64,000 bases of DNA. Source: Nitrospira sp. ST-bin5. GTDB taxonomy: Bacteria; Nitrospirota; Nitrospiria; Nitrospirales; Nitrospiraceae. This document shows positions 35,137 through 43,763 of the stretch, in pieces. The notes beneath the pieces are model-generated. The model had not been told where the DNA came from. It saw only the letters and a program-made list of their open reading frames with translations, and did not search any database. Location of the stretch: positions 64,208 through 128,207 of the forward strand of contig MSXN01000005.1 of the NCBI GenBank assembly GCA_002083555.1. The letters are read 5' to 3'. How positions within the stretch are numbered: position 1 is the first letter of the stretch; every line of letters begins with the position of its first letter. The position numbers and the translations under genes are program-made.

Positions 35137-35171
35137 GGCCAGTCCTCTCTCTGTGAAATGCAATGGCGGCG

Positions 35172-36347
35172 CTATCGGGAAGAACCAGACGGTGTTCGTC
35201 CGGGCGGCCGGTTATCCGGCCAGCGCTCTTCGGAAGGTTTGCCGCCCGGATCGAACCATCGTTCGGCGACCAGCGTGGGAATAATCGCCGTGAGGATCAC
35301 CACGGTCACCAGTGTCGCATATTGCTCTCGGGTGATCAGATTATGTTCGAGTCCGAATAGCGACGAAATCGTCCCGAAGGTCAGGCCTGTCGCCATCAGC
35401 AGCGTGGTGTACATGCCTTCCTTCGGATGGAATCGAAACAGGCGAGTGAGCGGCCAGACACTGACGAGTTTGGCGGCCGTATTGACGGCGAAGAACAGGC
35501 CGATCAGCGCCGTGGTCACGAGTACGGCCTTGAGACTGACCAACACGCCGGCCTTCAGGAAATAGAAGGGCGTCAAAATCGTCAGGGCGATGGTCCGCAA
35601 ACGGTGTGCTAGGCCCTTTTTGGCGAGAAAGATCGGGGCCAGCACGAGGCCGACGAGATAGGCTGGGAGCACCGCCTCGCTTTGTGCTGCGCTCGCCAGG
35701 GCGCCGAGGGCACACAGAATCAGCAGCACGAATTTGAGTTCAGGCTCACTGATCCGCTTGCCGGCCCGGTTGAAAAACCAGCGGGTGATGCCGGGCAATT
35801 GCCAGAGGGTGAGCGCCGTCACGGCAAGAAATAGGACCATCCACCAGTCGTACCGGGCGAAGAGAAGGCCAAGCGCAACAACCGATCCCAGATCAGTGAC
35901 AAAGCAGGCGGCGAGAATGATCTTGCCCAGTTCGAGTTCATTGTGTCCGCGCTCGACGAGCACCGTATAGACCACGGCAACGGAGGTGGCGCAGAGCGCG
36001 ATACCTGCCACTTGCGAGGCTTGAAGGGACCACCCGGCCACCCAATAGGCCACAGCCATCACGCTGAGACAGGGTACCAGAAAGGACGCCAGCCCGATTC
36101 CGAGCGTCTCCTTCCATTTATGCTTCATGACCTCGACATCGATCTCGGCGCCGGCGAGGAACGTCAGGACGACACTGCCGAATCCGGCCAGCGACAGGAT
36201 CCACGAGGTCGGTTGAATGCCCAGCACGTTGCCGCCGGCGATGCCGACGCAGATTTCCACCAGCGCGACGGACACGCCGATGCGCAGGGAGATGAGTGAG
36301 GCCAGCAGGGCCATCCCCATCCAAACGGCTGCGGTCTCCCAGGTCAT
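35172..36347 (-). CDS. CPA2-family cation:proton antiporter
   Basis: A 391-residue membrane protein with about eleven to twelve helices of the monovalent cation:proton antiporter-2 (KefB/NapA-like) family. Recognisable parts are VEICVGIAGGNVLGI, LTFLAGAEIDVEVMKHKWKE, and the core helix ATSVAVVYTVLVE followed by ILAACFVTDLGSVVALG, where the ion-binding TD pair lies. It ends with a Pro/Arg-rich tail and no TrkA-N regulatory domain. The gene is 20 bp after the degenerate ABC gene and 35 bp before uspA: an ABC-antiporter-Usp operon. Confidence 0.87.
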   Translation of the reverse strand: MTWETAAVWMGMALLASLISLRIGVSVALVEICVGIAGGNVLGIQPTSWILSLAGFGSVVLTFLAGAEIDVEVMKHKWKETLGIGLASFLVPCLSVMAVAYWVAGWSLQASQVAGIALCATSVAVVYTVLVERGHNELELGKIILAACFVTDLGSVVALGLLFARYDWWMVLFLAVTALTLWQLPGITRWFFNRAGKRISEPELKFVLLILCALGALASAAQSEAVLPAYLVGLVLAPIFLAKKGLAHRLRTIALTILTPFYFLKAGVLVSLKAVLVTTALIGLFFAVNTAAKLVSVWPLTRLFRFHPKEGMYTTLLMATGLTFGTISSLFGLEHNLITREQYATLVTVVILTAIIPTLVAERWFDPGGKPSEERWPDNRPPGRTPSGSSR

Positions 36348-36367
36348 GCCCGTCGCTCCATCGTGAA

Positions 36368-38050
36368 TTACGCGACCGTCACGCGGCGGTCCACATAGGC
36401 GGCAAATGTCGGATCGTTGGTGACGAAGATGACCGACCAGGGTTCATCTTTGGAGCAGAGCCGGCGCAAAATCGTTTCGCGTAGTGTGGGAATCATGTTG
36501 TGCAGGGTGCCGTCGATGATCAGGACATGTGGCCGGATCACAATGGCGCGGGCGAGCAGGAGGCGCAGCGTCTGGCTTAGCGTGAACTGATCGCGGTGGC
36601 CCGTCACCTGTGTGGCCAGGCCGTCCGGAAAGTGATCGATCTCATCGTCCAGTTCCACGAAATGGAGCGCCCACAGGATATCGTCATGGGAGATGGCAGG
36701 GCGGCCCAGCGTCAGATTGTCCTCAATCGTCCCTTCGAGCAACGTGGGTTGCGAGTCCAGCATCAAGCCGCGATAAGGGTCAATCGACTCCAGGCTCACC
36801 TCGACTAGATTCATATCGTTATAACGCACCACGCCGCCGGTGGGCGGAAGCAGACCGGCCAGAACCTTGGCGACGGCGGTTTTTTGCACGTTAGACTGGC
36901 AGAGCAGGGCGATCTTTTCTCCGGCGACGACGTCTAAATCCAGATGCTCGAACAGCGGAGCCGAATTGGGATGGGCGAAGGAAAGGTTGCGGGCGGCGAT
37001 CGAGATCCCCTCCAGCCCGAAGTGTCCCACGGGGACGATGGCTTTGGCGCCGTGCGTATCCTGGGGCAGTGAAAAAAAGGCGTTCATTTCCCGGAAGGCC
37101 ACGAAGGCGAAAAACATGTGGACCATGCGGCGCGCCAGGGTGTCCATGTTCAGGAGCAGCTGTCCCGCCAGCAGTTCCGCGGCGGCGAACTGGCCTACCG
37201 TGAGCTGGCCGGTTGAAACGAGCATGCCGGCCGTGGCGATCATGCCGGTGTGGCCGGCGACTTGCCAGAGCGCCGCCGCCTTATACTGGCGGCCGGTCAG
37301 CAGGTCGGAGCGGCGTTGCCGCACGCGTGCATAGGCCTTCGTCAACGCATCGGTTTTCTGCATGAGGTAGGGGCTATGTCCGGCGGCGCGCAGGTGCGGG
37401 AGATTGGCGGCGATGTTTTGCATCCAGTGGTAGATCTCATAATTCAACCGCGACATTTCGAGTGTGATTAAGAAGCCGCCTCGCCCGAACAGGGTGAGCA
37501 GGACGACGAAGCCGGTGACCAGGGTGACGTTGTAGAGCAGAAAATAGGGGTGGAACAAGACCAGCATGGTCATGCCGATGCTTCCGACGACGGCGACGTT
37601 GAAGAGATCCGCCACCATGGCGACCAGGGCGCGGGTCAGCAGATCGGCTTCGGCAAAACGATGCGCATGTTGCGGGAGAAAGGACTCTTCCTGAAGCCGC
37701 GGCAGAGTCTCGGTGAAGGCGATAGCGATGCGGGTATAGATGCGTTGTTGCAAGGTTTCCACCGCCCGTGCCTGCAAGATGCGGAAGGCGGCCGCGCCCG
37801 TGAGGGCGCACCCTACGACAAGCGCCAAGGTGAAGATCATGGAGGGCTGTACGGCGAAGGAAAAAGTGCTGACCAGTTCCTGCACGGCAATCGGGACGCA
37901 CAATAGGAACATCCCGATGGCCACGGCATAGGAGGCGATGATGCCGAGCATCTTGCGCTCAAGCCGGATCAGCAACCCCAATTGAGTCAGGATGTCGTCG
38001 AGGATGTTGCGGAGTTGATACTGAGGAAATGCGGGATCCGGTGCGGCCAT
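36368..38050 (-). CDS. ABC transporter-like protein with a degenerate ATPase domain
   Basis: A 560-residue protein with an N-terminal six-helix exporter-type membrane domain and a C-terminal nucleotide-binding domain. The latter is clearly degenerate: the Walker A position reads LLCQSNVQKTAVAKVLAG, lacking the glycines; the signature is FTLSQTLRLLLARA in place of LSGGQ; Walker B HVLIIDGTLHNM lacks the catalytic glutamate; the Q-loop region is weak. GTAGGAGC precedes ATG 38050. It is the first gene of the antiporter-Usp operon, so a regulatory or scaffolding role is more likely than active transport. No substrate can be named. Confidence 0.78.
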   Translation of the reverse strand: MAAPDPAFPQYQLRNILDDILTQLGLLIRLERKMLGIIASYAVAIGMFLLCVPIAVQELVSTFSFAVQPSMIFTLALVVGCALTGAAAFRILQARAVETLQQRIYTRIAIAFTETLPRLQEESFLPQHAHRFAEADLLTRALVAMVADLFNVAVVGSIGMTMLVLFHPYFLLYNVTLVTGFVVLLTLFGRGGFLITLEMSRLNYEIYHWMQNIAANLPHLRAAGHSPYLMQKTDALTKAYARVRQRRSDLLTGRQYKAAALWQVAGHTGMIATAGMLVSTGQLTVGQFAAAELLAGQLLLNMDTLARRMVHMFFAFVAFREMNAFFSLPQDTHGAKAIVPVGHFGLEGISIAARNLSFAHPNSAPLFEHLDLDVVAGEKIALLCQSNVQKTAVAKVLAGLLPPTGGVVRYNDMNLVEVSLESIDPYRGLMLDSQPTLLEGTIEDNLTLGRPAISHDDILWALHFVELDDEIDHFPDGLATQVTGHRDQFTLSQTLRLLLARAIVIRPHVLIIDGTLHNMIPTLRETILRRLCSKDEPWSVIFVTNDPTFAAYVDRRVTVA

Positions 38051-38183
38051 GAACGAAGCTCCTACCAGAGGGTGCGTAGGAGTTATCAGCCTGGGTAGAG
38101 ACCGCAGGCGGTTCCGGTGAACCCCATCACCGTAAGGAATCTATCCATGCTTATATACGCCTGTAGTCCGGCCGTCAATTGAA

Positions 38184-38275
38184 GATCGCGAGACGAGCGC
38201 GAAAGGCGGGACATGCGCGAAACCCAGGCTGGTGTACGACGATGTCCGAGTCTCGCTTCTCGCGCCCGTCGCGCC
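38184..38275. repeat. Dispersed GC-rich intergenic repeat, copy 2
   Basis: GCGAGACGAGCGCGAAAGGC and TTCTCGCGCCCGTCGCGCC form an imperfect inverted arrangement with words shared with 31455-31572. Fills much of the gap between the ABC gene and the next ORF. Confidence 0.45.
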
Positions 38276-38818
38276 TTATTTGACGACCGTGAAGCGCATC
38301 GTGCCGATCAGGCTCATCTCGCTCACCTGTTCGCCGGCGTGAATTTCGACTTTGTAGCGGCCCGGTGTCCACTGTTCTTTCGGCGGGAGCAGTTTCAAAT
38401 ACCCGCTCTCATCTTCCAGGGCCATGTGCATGGCGTCTTCGCTGACGATCGTGTCCGGCTCGATGCCCGCAATCCCCTCAGGAAAGCATCGGCCGAATAC
38501 TTTGAAGGCCTGGTAGTGCTGATGGAGGGCGAAGACGATGAAGATGGCCGGCGCATCGGCGGTGAATCGTTCGGTCGGCTTGACCGGGACAATTTCGTGG
38601 GTCTGGCGAAAGCCCAGTTCCTCTTCAAACCCCTCGGCCATCGTGATGGAGCGGAACATTCCCTGCGGGGGCGCGTCGAAGTCGTACGGTTTGGCATCTT
38701 CCGGACGATTCTGAAACTCCGGGACCGGAAGATTTTTTGTAATGGGCAGTTCCCCGGCCCAAATGGAGGCTGGCCCAGCGAGCAGGGCAGTAAGGGCAAT
38801 GAGAAGGAGCCGGCTCAT
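38276..38818 (-). CDS. Secreted protein of unknown function
   Basis: A 180-residue protein with a Sec signal, MSRLLLIALTALLAGPASIWA|GE. The mature part has no motif I recognise: PVPEFQNRPEDAKPYDFDAP near the N-terminus, an AIFIVFALHQHYQAFKVFGRC segment, and PGRYKVEIHAGEQVSEM close to the C-terminus suggest a beta-sandwich periplasmic domain. It starts at ATG 38818; the frame extends further upstream but without a signal-peptide-like sequence. It is separated by 225 bp from the ABC gene downstream and is probably its own unit. Confidence 0.6.
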   Translation of the reverse strand: MSRLLLIALTALLAGPASIWAGELPITKNLPVPEFQNRPEDAKPYDFDAPPQGMFRSITMAEGFEEELGFRQTHEIVPVKPTERFTADAPAIFIVFALHQHYQAFKVFGRCFPEGIAGIEPDTIVSEDAMHMALEDESGYLKLLPPKEQWTPGRYKVEIHAGEQVSEMSLIGTMRFTVVK

Positions 38819-38879
38819 ATGCAAGGTCTGGTACACCCCCTCTGCAGGGAGAGTCAAGGGGAACCCGCGCAGAGCGCGG

Positions 38880-38980
38880 GTGCTATCAGCAGTTAGCTAT
38901 CAGCTTCGGAGCGAATATGGAGTCAACTCGGACGTTGGTTTACTCTGGCTGATCGCTGACGGCTGACCGCTGATAGCTCT
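38880..38980. repeat. TCAGC-type short tandem/inverted repeat cluster
   Basis: Words such as TATCAGC, AGTTAGCTATCAGC, GCTGATCGCTGACGGCTGA and CCGCTGATAGCT recur with period near 7-8 bases in both orientations. Similar clusters lie at 40480-40610, 43578-43612 and 46800-46818. No gene lies here. Confidence 0.55.
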
Positions 38981-38991
38981 TGATTCCCCGA

Positions 38992-39021
38992 TTGCGGCTC
39001 TTTCGAGCCGTCTGCTACAAT
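38992..39021 (+). promoter_or_regulatory. Promoter for the MidA-like methyltransferase gene
   Basis: TTGCGG (38992-38997) and extended -10 TGCTACAAT (TACAAT 39016-39021) are spaced 18 bases. The start codon follows about 28 bases later. Confidence 0.55.
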
Positions 39022-39049
39022 CGCCCTTCTTTACCAAGGACTGGAACAC

Positions 39050-40465
39050 ATGAGCACCTTACAAGACGCCGACGCATTGCCGCAGTTGATCGGGGACTAC
39101 AAGCCGCTGGATCAGTGGCAAGCCCATCTCAATACGCTGTTTTATCGCCTCCGAGGCGACCAGTTGCGGACCTATTATCAAACCTTCGCGTCGGCAGACT
39201 ATCGGTTGGCGCATGCGTTGGCTGCGGATTATTTCGAGCAGGTGGCGAAACGGGAGAAGGCCACAGGGGCCGCGACCACTCCACTCATCGTGCATGAATG
39301 GGGACCGGGGAACGGCAATCTGGCTGCCTGTTTCTTAAGCCACCTGAAGGCGATCGATAAAGCCGGGCAGGTCTATCCGCGCGTCAAGTACGTCCTGGTG
39401 GATTGGGAGCAATCGGTCCTGGATCGTGCGCTGTCGCATCCTGACCTCGCGCCGCACAAAGATCGCGTCGAGGCTCAGCTGGCCACCGTCGATCATGTGT
39501 CCGGGGCCGCGGATCAATCGGTCGATCGGATTATCTGCAACGAGTTGTGGAACGACTTGCCCACCAAGCTCATGGCGAAGAACGCCGGCGAGATTGAGGA
39601 AGAATTTCTCCGCCCCAACCTCAGCGAATCGCTCCATGCCACCATTCAGGACTGGTCGGGCTTCGTCCGGGCTTTCGAGGGCAAAGACATCGAGACGCTC
39701 AAGACTTTCCCTCCCTTCCTCGACGACCTGGTCTGGGAGAAGGAATATCGGAAGGTGGAGTGGAAAGATGTGCCCTATCGCAAGACGATCACCGAATTTC
39801 TGAAGACCATCGATGAGCAAGTGCTCGTTCCAATCAACCTGGGGGCCTTTGCAACATTGAAAGAGGCCAAGCGGTTGCTGGCTCCCGGCGCGGTCGGCTT
39901 CAGCGCCTTCGATGCCGGCACGGCGGATATGCAAGTGCTCAACGATCCGGACAAGCCCTGCTATGGCCAGTTCGGCGGGCAGTACAGTTTCATGATCAAT
40001 TTCGCCTTGGTCGAGGCGATCGCGAAACATCTGGGGCTGGGCGGAATCGCCATCGAGCCGCAGCGGGAATTCGTCGGGCGGTCGTTGAATACGAATGTCA
40101 TTACGCTCATGGACCTGCTCGCGACCCATCCGTCGGCCGGACCGAAGATGCAAGCGTGGGAGCAGGATCGGCTGGTGCTGAAGACGATCAAGGCGTTGAA
40201 CGAATCCTACGAAAGTCCCTATAGCCGCATGTTGGAGTTCCCATTGCAGAAGAACATGCCGATGGAGGAGCGGGAAACCTTGAACGGGATGCTCCTCTCG
40301 CTCAAGCGCACCGGCGTGCCTGACACAGTCGCCTACCTGACCGAAGAAGAATTATTGGCAACGGCGCGCGATTTGGAAGCGGTCGGCTACGACCCCGATA
40401 CGCTGAACGTGGCGCTCACGGCTCCTCCCAGCCCGATTGAGTATCATCACTTCCTCTGCAAGTGA
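39050..40465 (+). CDS. SAM-dependent methyltransferase, MidA-like (COG1565)
   Basis: A 471-residue protein with a class I SAM-binding motif, LIVHEWGPGNGNLAACF, and a second acidic segment VKYVLVDWEQSVLDRA, followed by RIICNELWNDLPTKL, the pattern of the MidA/NDUFAF7 group (arginine methyltransferase in complex I assembly in mitochondria). The bacterial function is not established. AAGGA lies 9 bases before ATG 39050. The C-terminal half (about 250-470) has no catalytic motif and may bind the substrate. Both flanks are repeat-rich gaps, so it appears monocistronic. Confidence 0.72.
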   Translation: MSTLQDADALPQLIGDYKPLDQWQAHLNTLFYRLRGDQLRTYYQTFASADYRLAHALAADYFEQVAKREKATGAATTPLIVHEWGPGNGNLAACFLSHLKAIDKAGQVYPRVKYVLVDWEQSVLDRALSHPDLAPHKDRVEAQLATVDHVSGAADQSVDRIICNELWNDLPTKLMAKNAGEIEEEFLRPNLSESLHATIQDWSGFVRAFEGKDIETLKTFPPFLDDLVWEKEYRKVEWKDVPYRKTITEFLKTIDEQVLVPINLGAFATLKEAKRLLAPGAVGFSAFDAGTADMQVLNDPDKPCYGQFGGQYSFMINFALVEAIAKHLGLGGIAIEPQREFVGRSLNTNVITLMDLLATHPSAGPKMQAWEQDRLVLKTIKALNESYESPYSRMLEFPLQKNMPMEERETLNGMLLSLKRTGVPDTVAYLTEEELLATARDLEAVGYDPDTLNVALTAPPSPIEYHHFLCK

Positions 40466-40479
40466 GGGGTAGAACAGCC

Positions 40480-40610
40480 GTCAGCAATCAGCTGTCAGTG
40501 CTCAATCCTAGCGGTCAGCCGTCAGCGTTCAGCGATCAGCCGGAGCAAACTGGTCTCCAGGCTGACTCGATCTTTGATCCTGAGCTGAGAGCTGACGGCT
40601 GATGGCTCTC
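40480..40610. repeat. TCAGC-type repeat cluster in a 311-bp gap
   Basis: CAGCCGTCAGCAATCAGCTG, AGCGGTCAGCCGTCAGCG, TTCAGCGATCAGC and inverted GAGCTGACGGCTGATGGC occur repeatedly. The rest of the gap upstream of tatA (40466-40776) has a TTGACT/TATAGC pair at 40654/40675 with 15-bp spacing, a weak possible promoter, and no gene. Confidence 0.55.
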
Positions 40611-40776
40611 TCTTCATTACCCGCTCCCTCCGCGCCTTTCCACGAGTTTCCCCTTGACTTGTCCTTGAGTTTTCTATAGCCTTCCCCGCGATTTAGGTAT
40701 CTCTCCCATCTTTCGTACTGGATCGGGGGAGTGCAGACGAAACTAGGCAGACGGCGCACGTTACACGAGGTAATAC

Positions 40777-41052
40777 ATGTTTGGCTCCTTCGGCTGGATG
40801 GAATTGATGCTGATCTTGATCATCGTGTTGATCATTTTCGGCGCGGGTAAGTTGCCGCAACTGGGCGAGGGACTGGGTAAAGCGATCAAGGGATTTAAAA
40901 AGTCGGTCCATGAAGCCGATGCGATCGATGTGACGCCGGGCGATCAGCCGGTGGCGCCGCCGCAAGTGCAGGCACAGGTGATGGGCCAGCCGGAAGCGGC
41001 GCCGCCGCCGGCCGCGCCGGTCTCGCAGCCGGGACAGACGAAGCAGGGATAA
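40777..41052 (+). CDS. Twin-arginine translocase TatA/E-type protein (copy 1)
   Basis: A 91-residue single-span protein: FGWMELMLILIIVLIIFGAGKLPQLGEGLGKAIKGFKKS is the TatA hydrophobic helix, hinge and amphipathic helix with the FGAGKLP motif. The C-terminal 40 residues are Pro/Ala/Gln-rich and disordered. TatA assembles into the pore for folded protein export. ACGAGGTAATAC precedes the ATG. It is followed 110 bp later by a second TatA/B-type gene; no tatC is in the window. Confidence 0.88.
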   Translation: MFGSFGWMELMLILIIVLIIFGAGKLPQLGEGLGKAIKGFKKSVHEADAIDVTPGDQPVAPPQVQAQVMGQPEAAPPPAAPVSQPGQTKQG

Positions 41053-41061
41053 CGCAGACGG

Positions 41062-41160
41062 AACGGGTGACGAGTCACGCGTGACGGGCATGGTGAGAAA
41101 CAACGGATTAACCAGAAATAGACGCGTCACCGGTCATCAGTCACGCGTCACAGGTTTCCC
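41062..41160. repeat. GTCACGCGTGAC-type inverted intergenic repeat
   Basis: GTGACGAGTCACGCGTGACG on the left and GCGTCACCGGTCATCAGTCACGCG on the right are complementary in part and enclose about 30 bases. The element occupies the whole gap between the two Tat genes and could form a cruciform. Confidence 0.6.
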
Positions 41161-41162
41161 AG

Positions 41163-41462
41163 ATGTTTGGATTAGGCGCCGGCGAAGTCTTAATTATCCT
41201 GGTGATCGCGTTTCTGTTATTCGGGCCCAAGCAGCTGCCTGAAGTCGGGCGGCAGGTCGGGAAGGCCGTCAAAGGGTTCAAGGAGACGGCGGAAGATCTG
41301 CGGAAGTCGGTAGAGCCTGAGATCAACATGATTCAGCAGGAAGTGAAGATGGTCGAGCAGGATTTCCAGGCCTCGATGAAAGAAGCGGAAGAGGAAATCA
41401 ACGCGGCCGGCAAACAGGCGGAGGACGGGACCAAGTCCATCAGCCAGTCCGGGCAGGCGTAG
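41163..41462 (+). CDS. Twin-arginine translocase TatA/TatB-type protein (copy 2)
   Basis: A 99-residue protein: FGLGAGEVLIILVIAFLLFGPKQLPEVGRQVG is the TatA/B helix and FGPKQLPE is the classical signature, followed by a longer amphipathic and coiled-coil region (ESKMVEQDF-like VKMVEQDFQASMKEAEEEIN). The longer charged tail favours a TatB role; the first copy looks TatA-like. TatB pairs with TatC as the substrate receptor. Without tatC nearby the subunit roles are inferences. Confidence 0.85.
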   Translation: MFGLGAGEVLIILVIAFLLFGPKQLPEVGRQVGKAVKGFKETAEDLRKSVEPEINMIQQEVKMVEQDFQASMKEAEEEINAAGKQAEDGTKSISQSGQA

Positions 41463-41724
41463 AACGACGTGACGGGCGCGATTCGCGTGAAAGGCGAGAG
41501 GGGCGGCGCCGGACTGAAAGTGAGAAATCGCAAGGCGAAATTCTGACACTGTGGTAACTACATACGTAGGGCAAGGACGGAAGCGAATCGGGTTTCGTCT
41601 TCGCGATCCGGAGGAGTCGGTACAAGGAAGTAGTCGTAGTGGAAGTAGTTGGATCTCAAGTCGGCAGCCTGTCTGTGGGAGTGGAGCCAACAGGGGCTGT
41701 TATCCAATTCACAGGAGGAACGCT

Positions 41725-43431
41725 ATGAGAAGCATCCAAGGACGGACAAGGTTGGCCGGTATGGCCACCTTCTTCAGCGCGGCCGTAATGGCAGCGGGTA
41801 TGTCGTTCACGGCAGCCCCGGCCCAAGCGGCATTTGAGCTGCCGGAAGGCGAGAAGATCACGAATCTTCCCGCCATTCCCCGTGCGATTCCGCAGAAGGA
41901 AGCGTACGAACTCTACGACCCGAAGATCGGGAAGAACTTCGATCTCAAGAATTTCTGGATGCGTGCGGATGTCCGCGTGCGGCCGGAAATGCGAAATGCC
42001 TCCTGCTTCGGTAGCACATTTGGCTCCGTGGCTGGTGCTTGTAATAACGGCCCAAACACCACCGGCACAAAAGGGCGTGCGAACGATTCCTTCGTCCAAC
42101 AATGGGTGCGGTTGGGTCTCGGCTACGACCTCTCGCCGGACGTGAACTTCTATATGGAATTGATTGATTCAGCGGTATGGGGAGCCAACGGTACTGCCGG
42201 TGGTCTGAACGGAGCTGCTGGCGTTGATGCGCTAAATCATAACGGTGCGGCATCGGGTGGAGCCGGAAACGGTGGCCGCTTGGGTGTACGCGCTGCCTAC
42301 ATGTTGGTGCGGAACTTTGCCGGCGTCCAAGGCCTCAGCTTGAAGGCCGGTCGGCAATATGTGATCTTCGGAAACCATTCATTGTTCGGCCACTTCGATT
42401 GGGCCAACACCGGTTTCTCCCATGACGGTGTGATGCTGCAATACAGCACCAAGTCTGTCGATACCTACTTAGGCTGGTTCAAGACGGCAGAGTCTGATCT
42501 AGGTCAAGCCTCAGCCGTTGGTAGCTTGGGGAATAACGTTGCAGGCACAAATAATAGTGCCAGCGCCGATGGCGACATGGTCATTTTCTACAACCAGATC
42601 AAGTCGATCCCAGGATTTTTGATCGAACCCTATTACATTTTCTATCGGAATGGATTGGGAACAGGCACCCAAGGTACCAATGCTTTTGGAAATGGGGCGC
42701 CGAAGCATGCAAACCAGGTCCGCCATACGGTGGGTAACCGGATCGAAATGCGCAAGGGCAATTTCGATGCGATCAATGAAATCGTTTATCAAGGCGGTTC
42801 GCAGGGTGATGGCATAGGCGCTGGTGCAGCCGGTACATCTCCCGGCGGCTGCGTCGGCAGCGGACGGTGCTTGAGCATCAATGCCTGGGCGACCAGAAAC
42901 TGGATTGGCTACACCATGTATGAGGCTGCCTGGAAGCCGCGCTTGGCTTTCAACTTTGACTATGCCTCAGGCGATGGCCGGAACAATTGCGCCAGCAGCG
43001 GTGTCGCCGGTGGTGTGGGAGCCTGTAAGACGGCCAACACCTTTGAAAACTTCTTCCCGACCAACCACATCCACATGGGTTACATGGACGTGCAAGCCTG
43101 GAAGAACATGATGAGTCCCTCGGTGAACTTCCAAGCTCGGCCGAGCAAGGATGACCACATTGAGTTGTGGTACACGAACCTGAACCTCGCGAGTGCCCAG
43201 GACAACTGGTATCGCGGGGCGCAGGGCGCCTATGTGTTTTCTCGGACAGGCAATACCAAGAAGCATATCGGAGACGAAATCGACTTCTCCTGGACCCACA
43301 TGATGATGGACGGCAAGTTGGCCTTCCAAGCCACCTATGGGTACATGTTTGCCGGTTCGTACATCGAGCAGAACCTGGGCACCAGCACCAATCAACAGTG
43401 GGGCTATGTCCAACTCTGGATGAACTTCTAA
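41725..43431 (+). CDS. Large outer-membrane beta-barrel (alginate-export/porin-like)
   Basis: A 568-residue exported protein, signal peptide ending AAPAQA|AFELPEGE. The mature part is a beta-barrel of alternating aromatic strands, with NFDLKNFWMRADVRVRPEMRN, FVQQWVRLGLGYDLSPDVNF and LKAGRQYVIFGNHSLFGHFDW, the region shared by alginate-export-type and Nitrospira porins. It ends GYVQLWMNF, an outer-membrane terminal Phe. AGGAGGAACGCT precedes ATG 41725. A strong hairpin terminates it, suggesting an abundantly expressed single gene. Substrate is unknown. Confidence 0.8.
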   Translation: MRSIQGRTRLAGMATFFSAAVMAAGMSFTAAPAQAAFELPEGEKITNLPAIPRAIPQKEAYELYDPKIGKNFDLKNFWMRADVRVRPEMRNASCFGSTFGSVAGACNNGPNTTGTKGRANDSFVQQWVRLGLGYDLSPDVNFYMELIDSAVWGANGTAGGLNGAAGVDALNHNGAASGGAGNGGRLGVRAAYMLVRNFAGVQGLSLKAGRQYVIFGNHSLFGHFDWANTGFSHDGVMLQYSTKSVDTYLGWFKTAESDLGQASAVGSLGNNVAGTNNSASADGDMVIFYNQIKSIPGFLIEPYYIFYRNGLGTGTQGTNAFGNGAPKHANQVRHTVGNRIEMRKGNFDAINEIVYQGGSQGDGIGAGAAGTSPGGCVGSGRCLSINAWATRNWIGYTMYEAAWKPRLAFNFDYASGDGRNNCASSGVAGGVGACKTANTFENFFPTNHIHMGYMDVQAWKNMMSPSVNFQARPSKDDHIELWYTNLNLASAQDNWYRGAQGAYVFSRTGNTKKHIGDEIDFSWTHMMMDGKLAFQATYGYMFAGSYIEQNLGTSTNQQWGYVQLWMNF

Positions 43432-43489
43432 GAGAAGTTGTCGAACATTTGCTCGTGACGCGCTGATCCGCGCCACGTAGCCGATCCAA

Positions 43490-43522
43490 GAAGCCCCGCG
43501 GGGAGATCCCCCGCGGGGCTTC
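43490..43522 (+). terminator. Strong hairpin terminator after the porin gene
   Basis: GAAGCCCCGCGGGG (43490-43503) pairs perfectly over 14 bp with 43509-43522 around loop AGATC. Downstream TGCTTTCC is only weakly T-rich. Confidence 0.75.
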
Positions 43523-43577
43523 TGCTTTCCGGGGACTGGCACCACGCATCGTAGTGCCTGTCCCCCGTCCTTGCCCA

Positions 43578-43612
43578 AGCTCTCAGCCGTCAGCGATCAG
43601 CCTGAGGGAAAC
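43578..43612. repeat. Short TCAGC-type repeat fragment
   Basis: CTCTCAGCCGTCAGCGATCAGCC matches the clusters at 38880 and 40480; it lies between the porin terminator and the hicBA promoter in a 332-bp gap without genes. Confidence 0.45.
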
Positions 43613-43684
43613 GGCTTTCTTGTACGGATCTTCCTTCCCACCCTGACTACGTATGGACACTGGTTCCCTTTGCGGTCGAGTCGC

Positions 43685-43713
43685 TTGTCAGGGATCAATG
43701 GGTACAGTACACT
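43685..43713 (+). promoter_or_regulatory. Sigma-70 promoter for hicBA
   Basis: TTGTCA (43685-43690) and TACACT (43708-43713), spaced exactly 17 bases, about 50 bases before hicB. Confidence 0.7.
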
Positions 43714-43763
43714 TGCCTCTACAAGAGAGACCCTGTGGTCTTCGCGAAGCGGGAGGAATGAAC

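Noticed and set aside
34121..35284. 387-codon plus-strand frame across the GT2 and Usp genes
   Set aside because: Antisense to two recognised genes and without family features.
39335..40153. 272-codon minus-strand frame opposite the methyltransferase
   Set aside because: Shadow of a conserved SAM-methyltransferase frame.
40480..40610. CRISPR-like array of TCAGC words
   Set aside because: Units are only 5-8 bases, orientations mix, and there are no spacers of constant length or cas genes.
43490..43522. Hairpin as part of a transposon end
   Set aside because: Position right after the porin stop and perfect GC-rich stem fit a terminator better.
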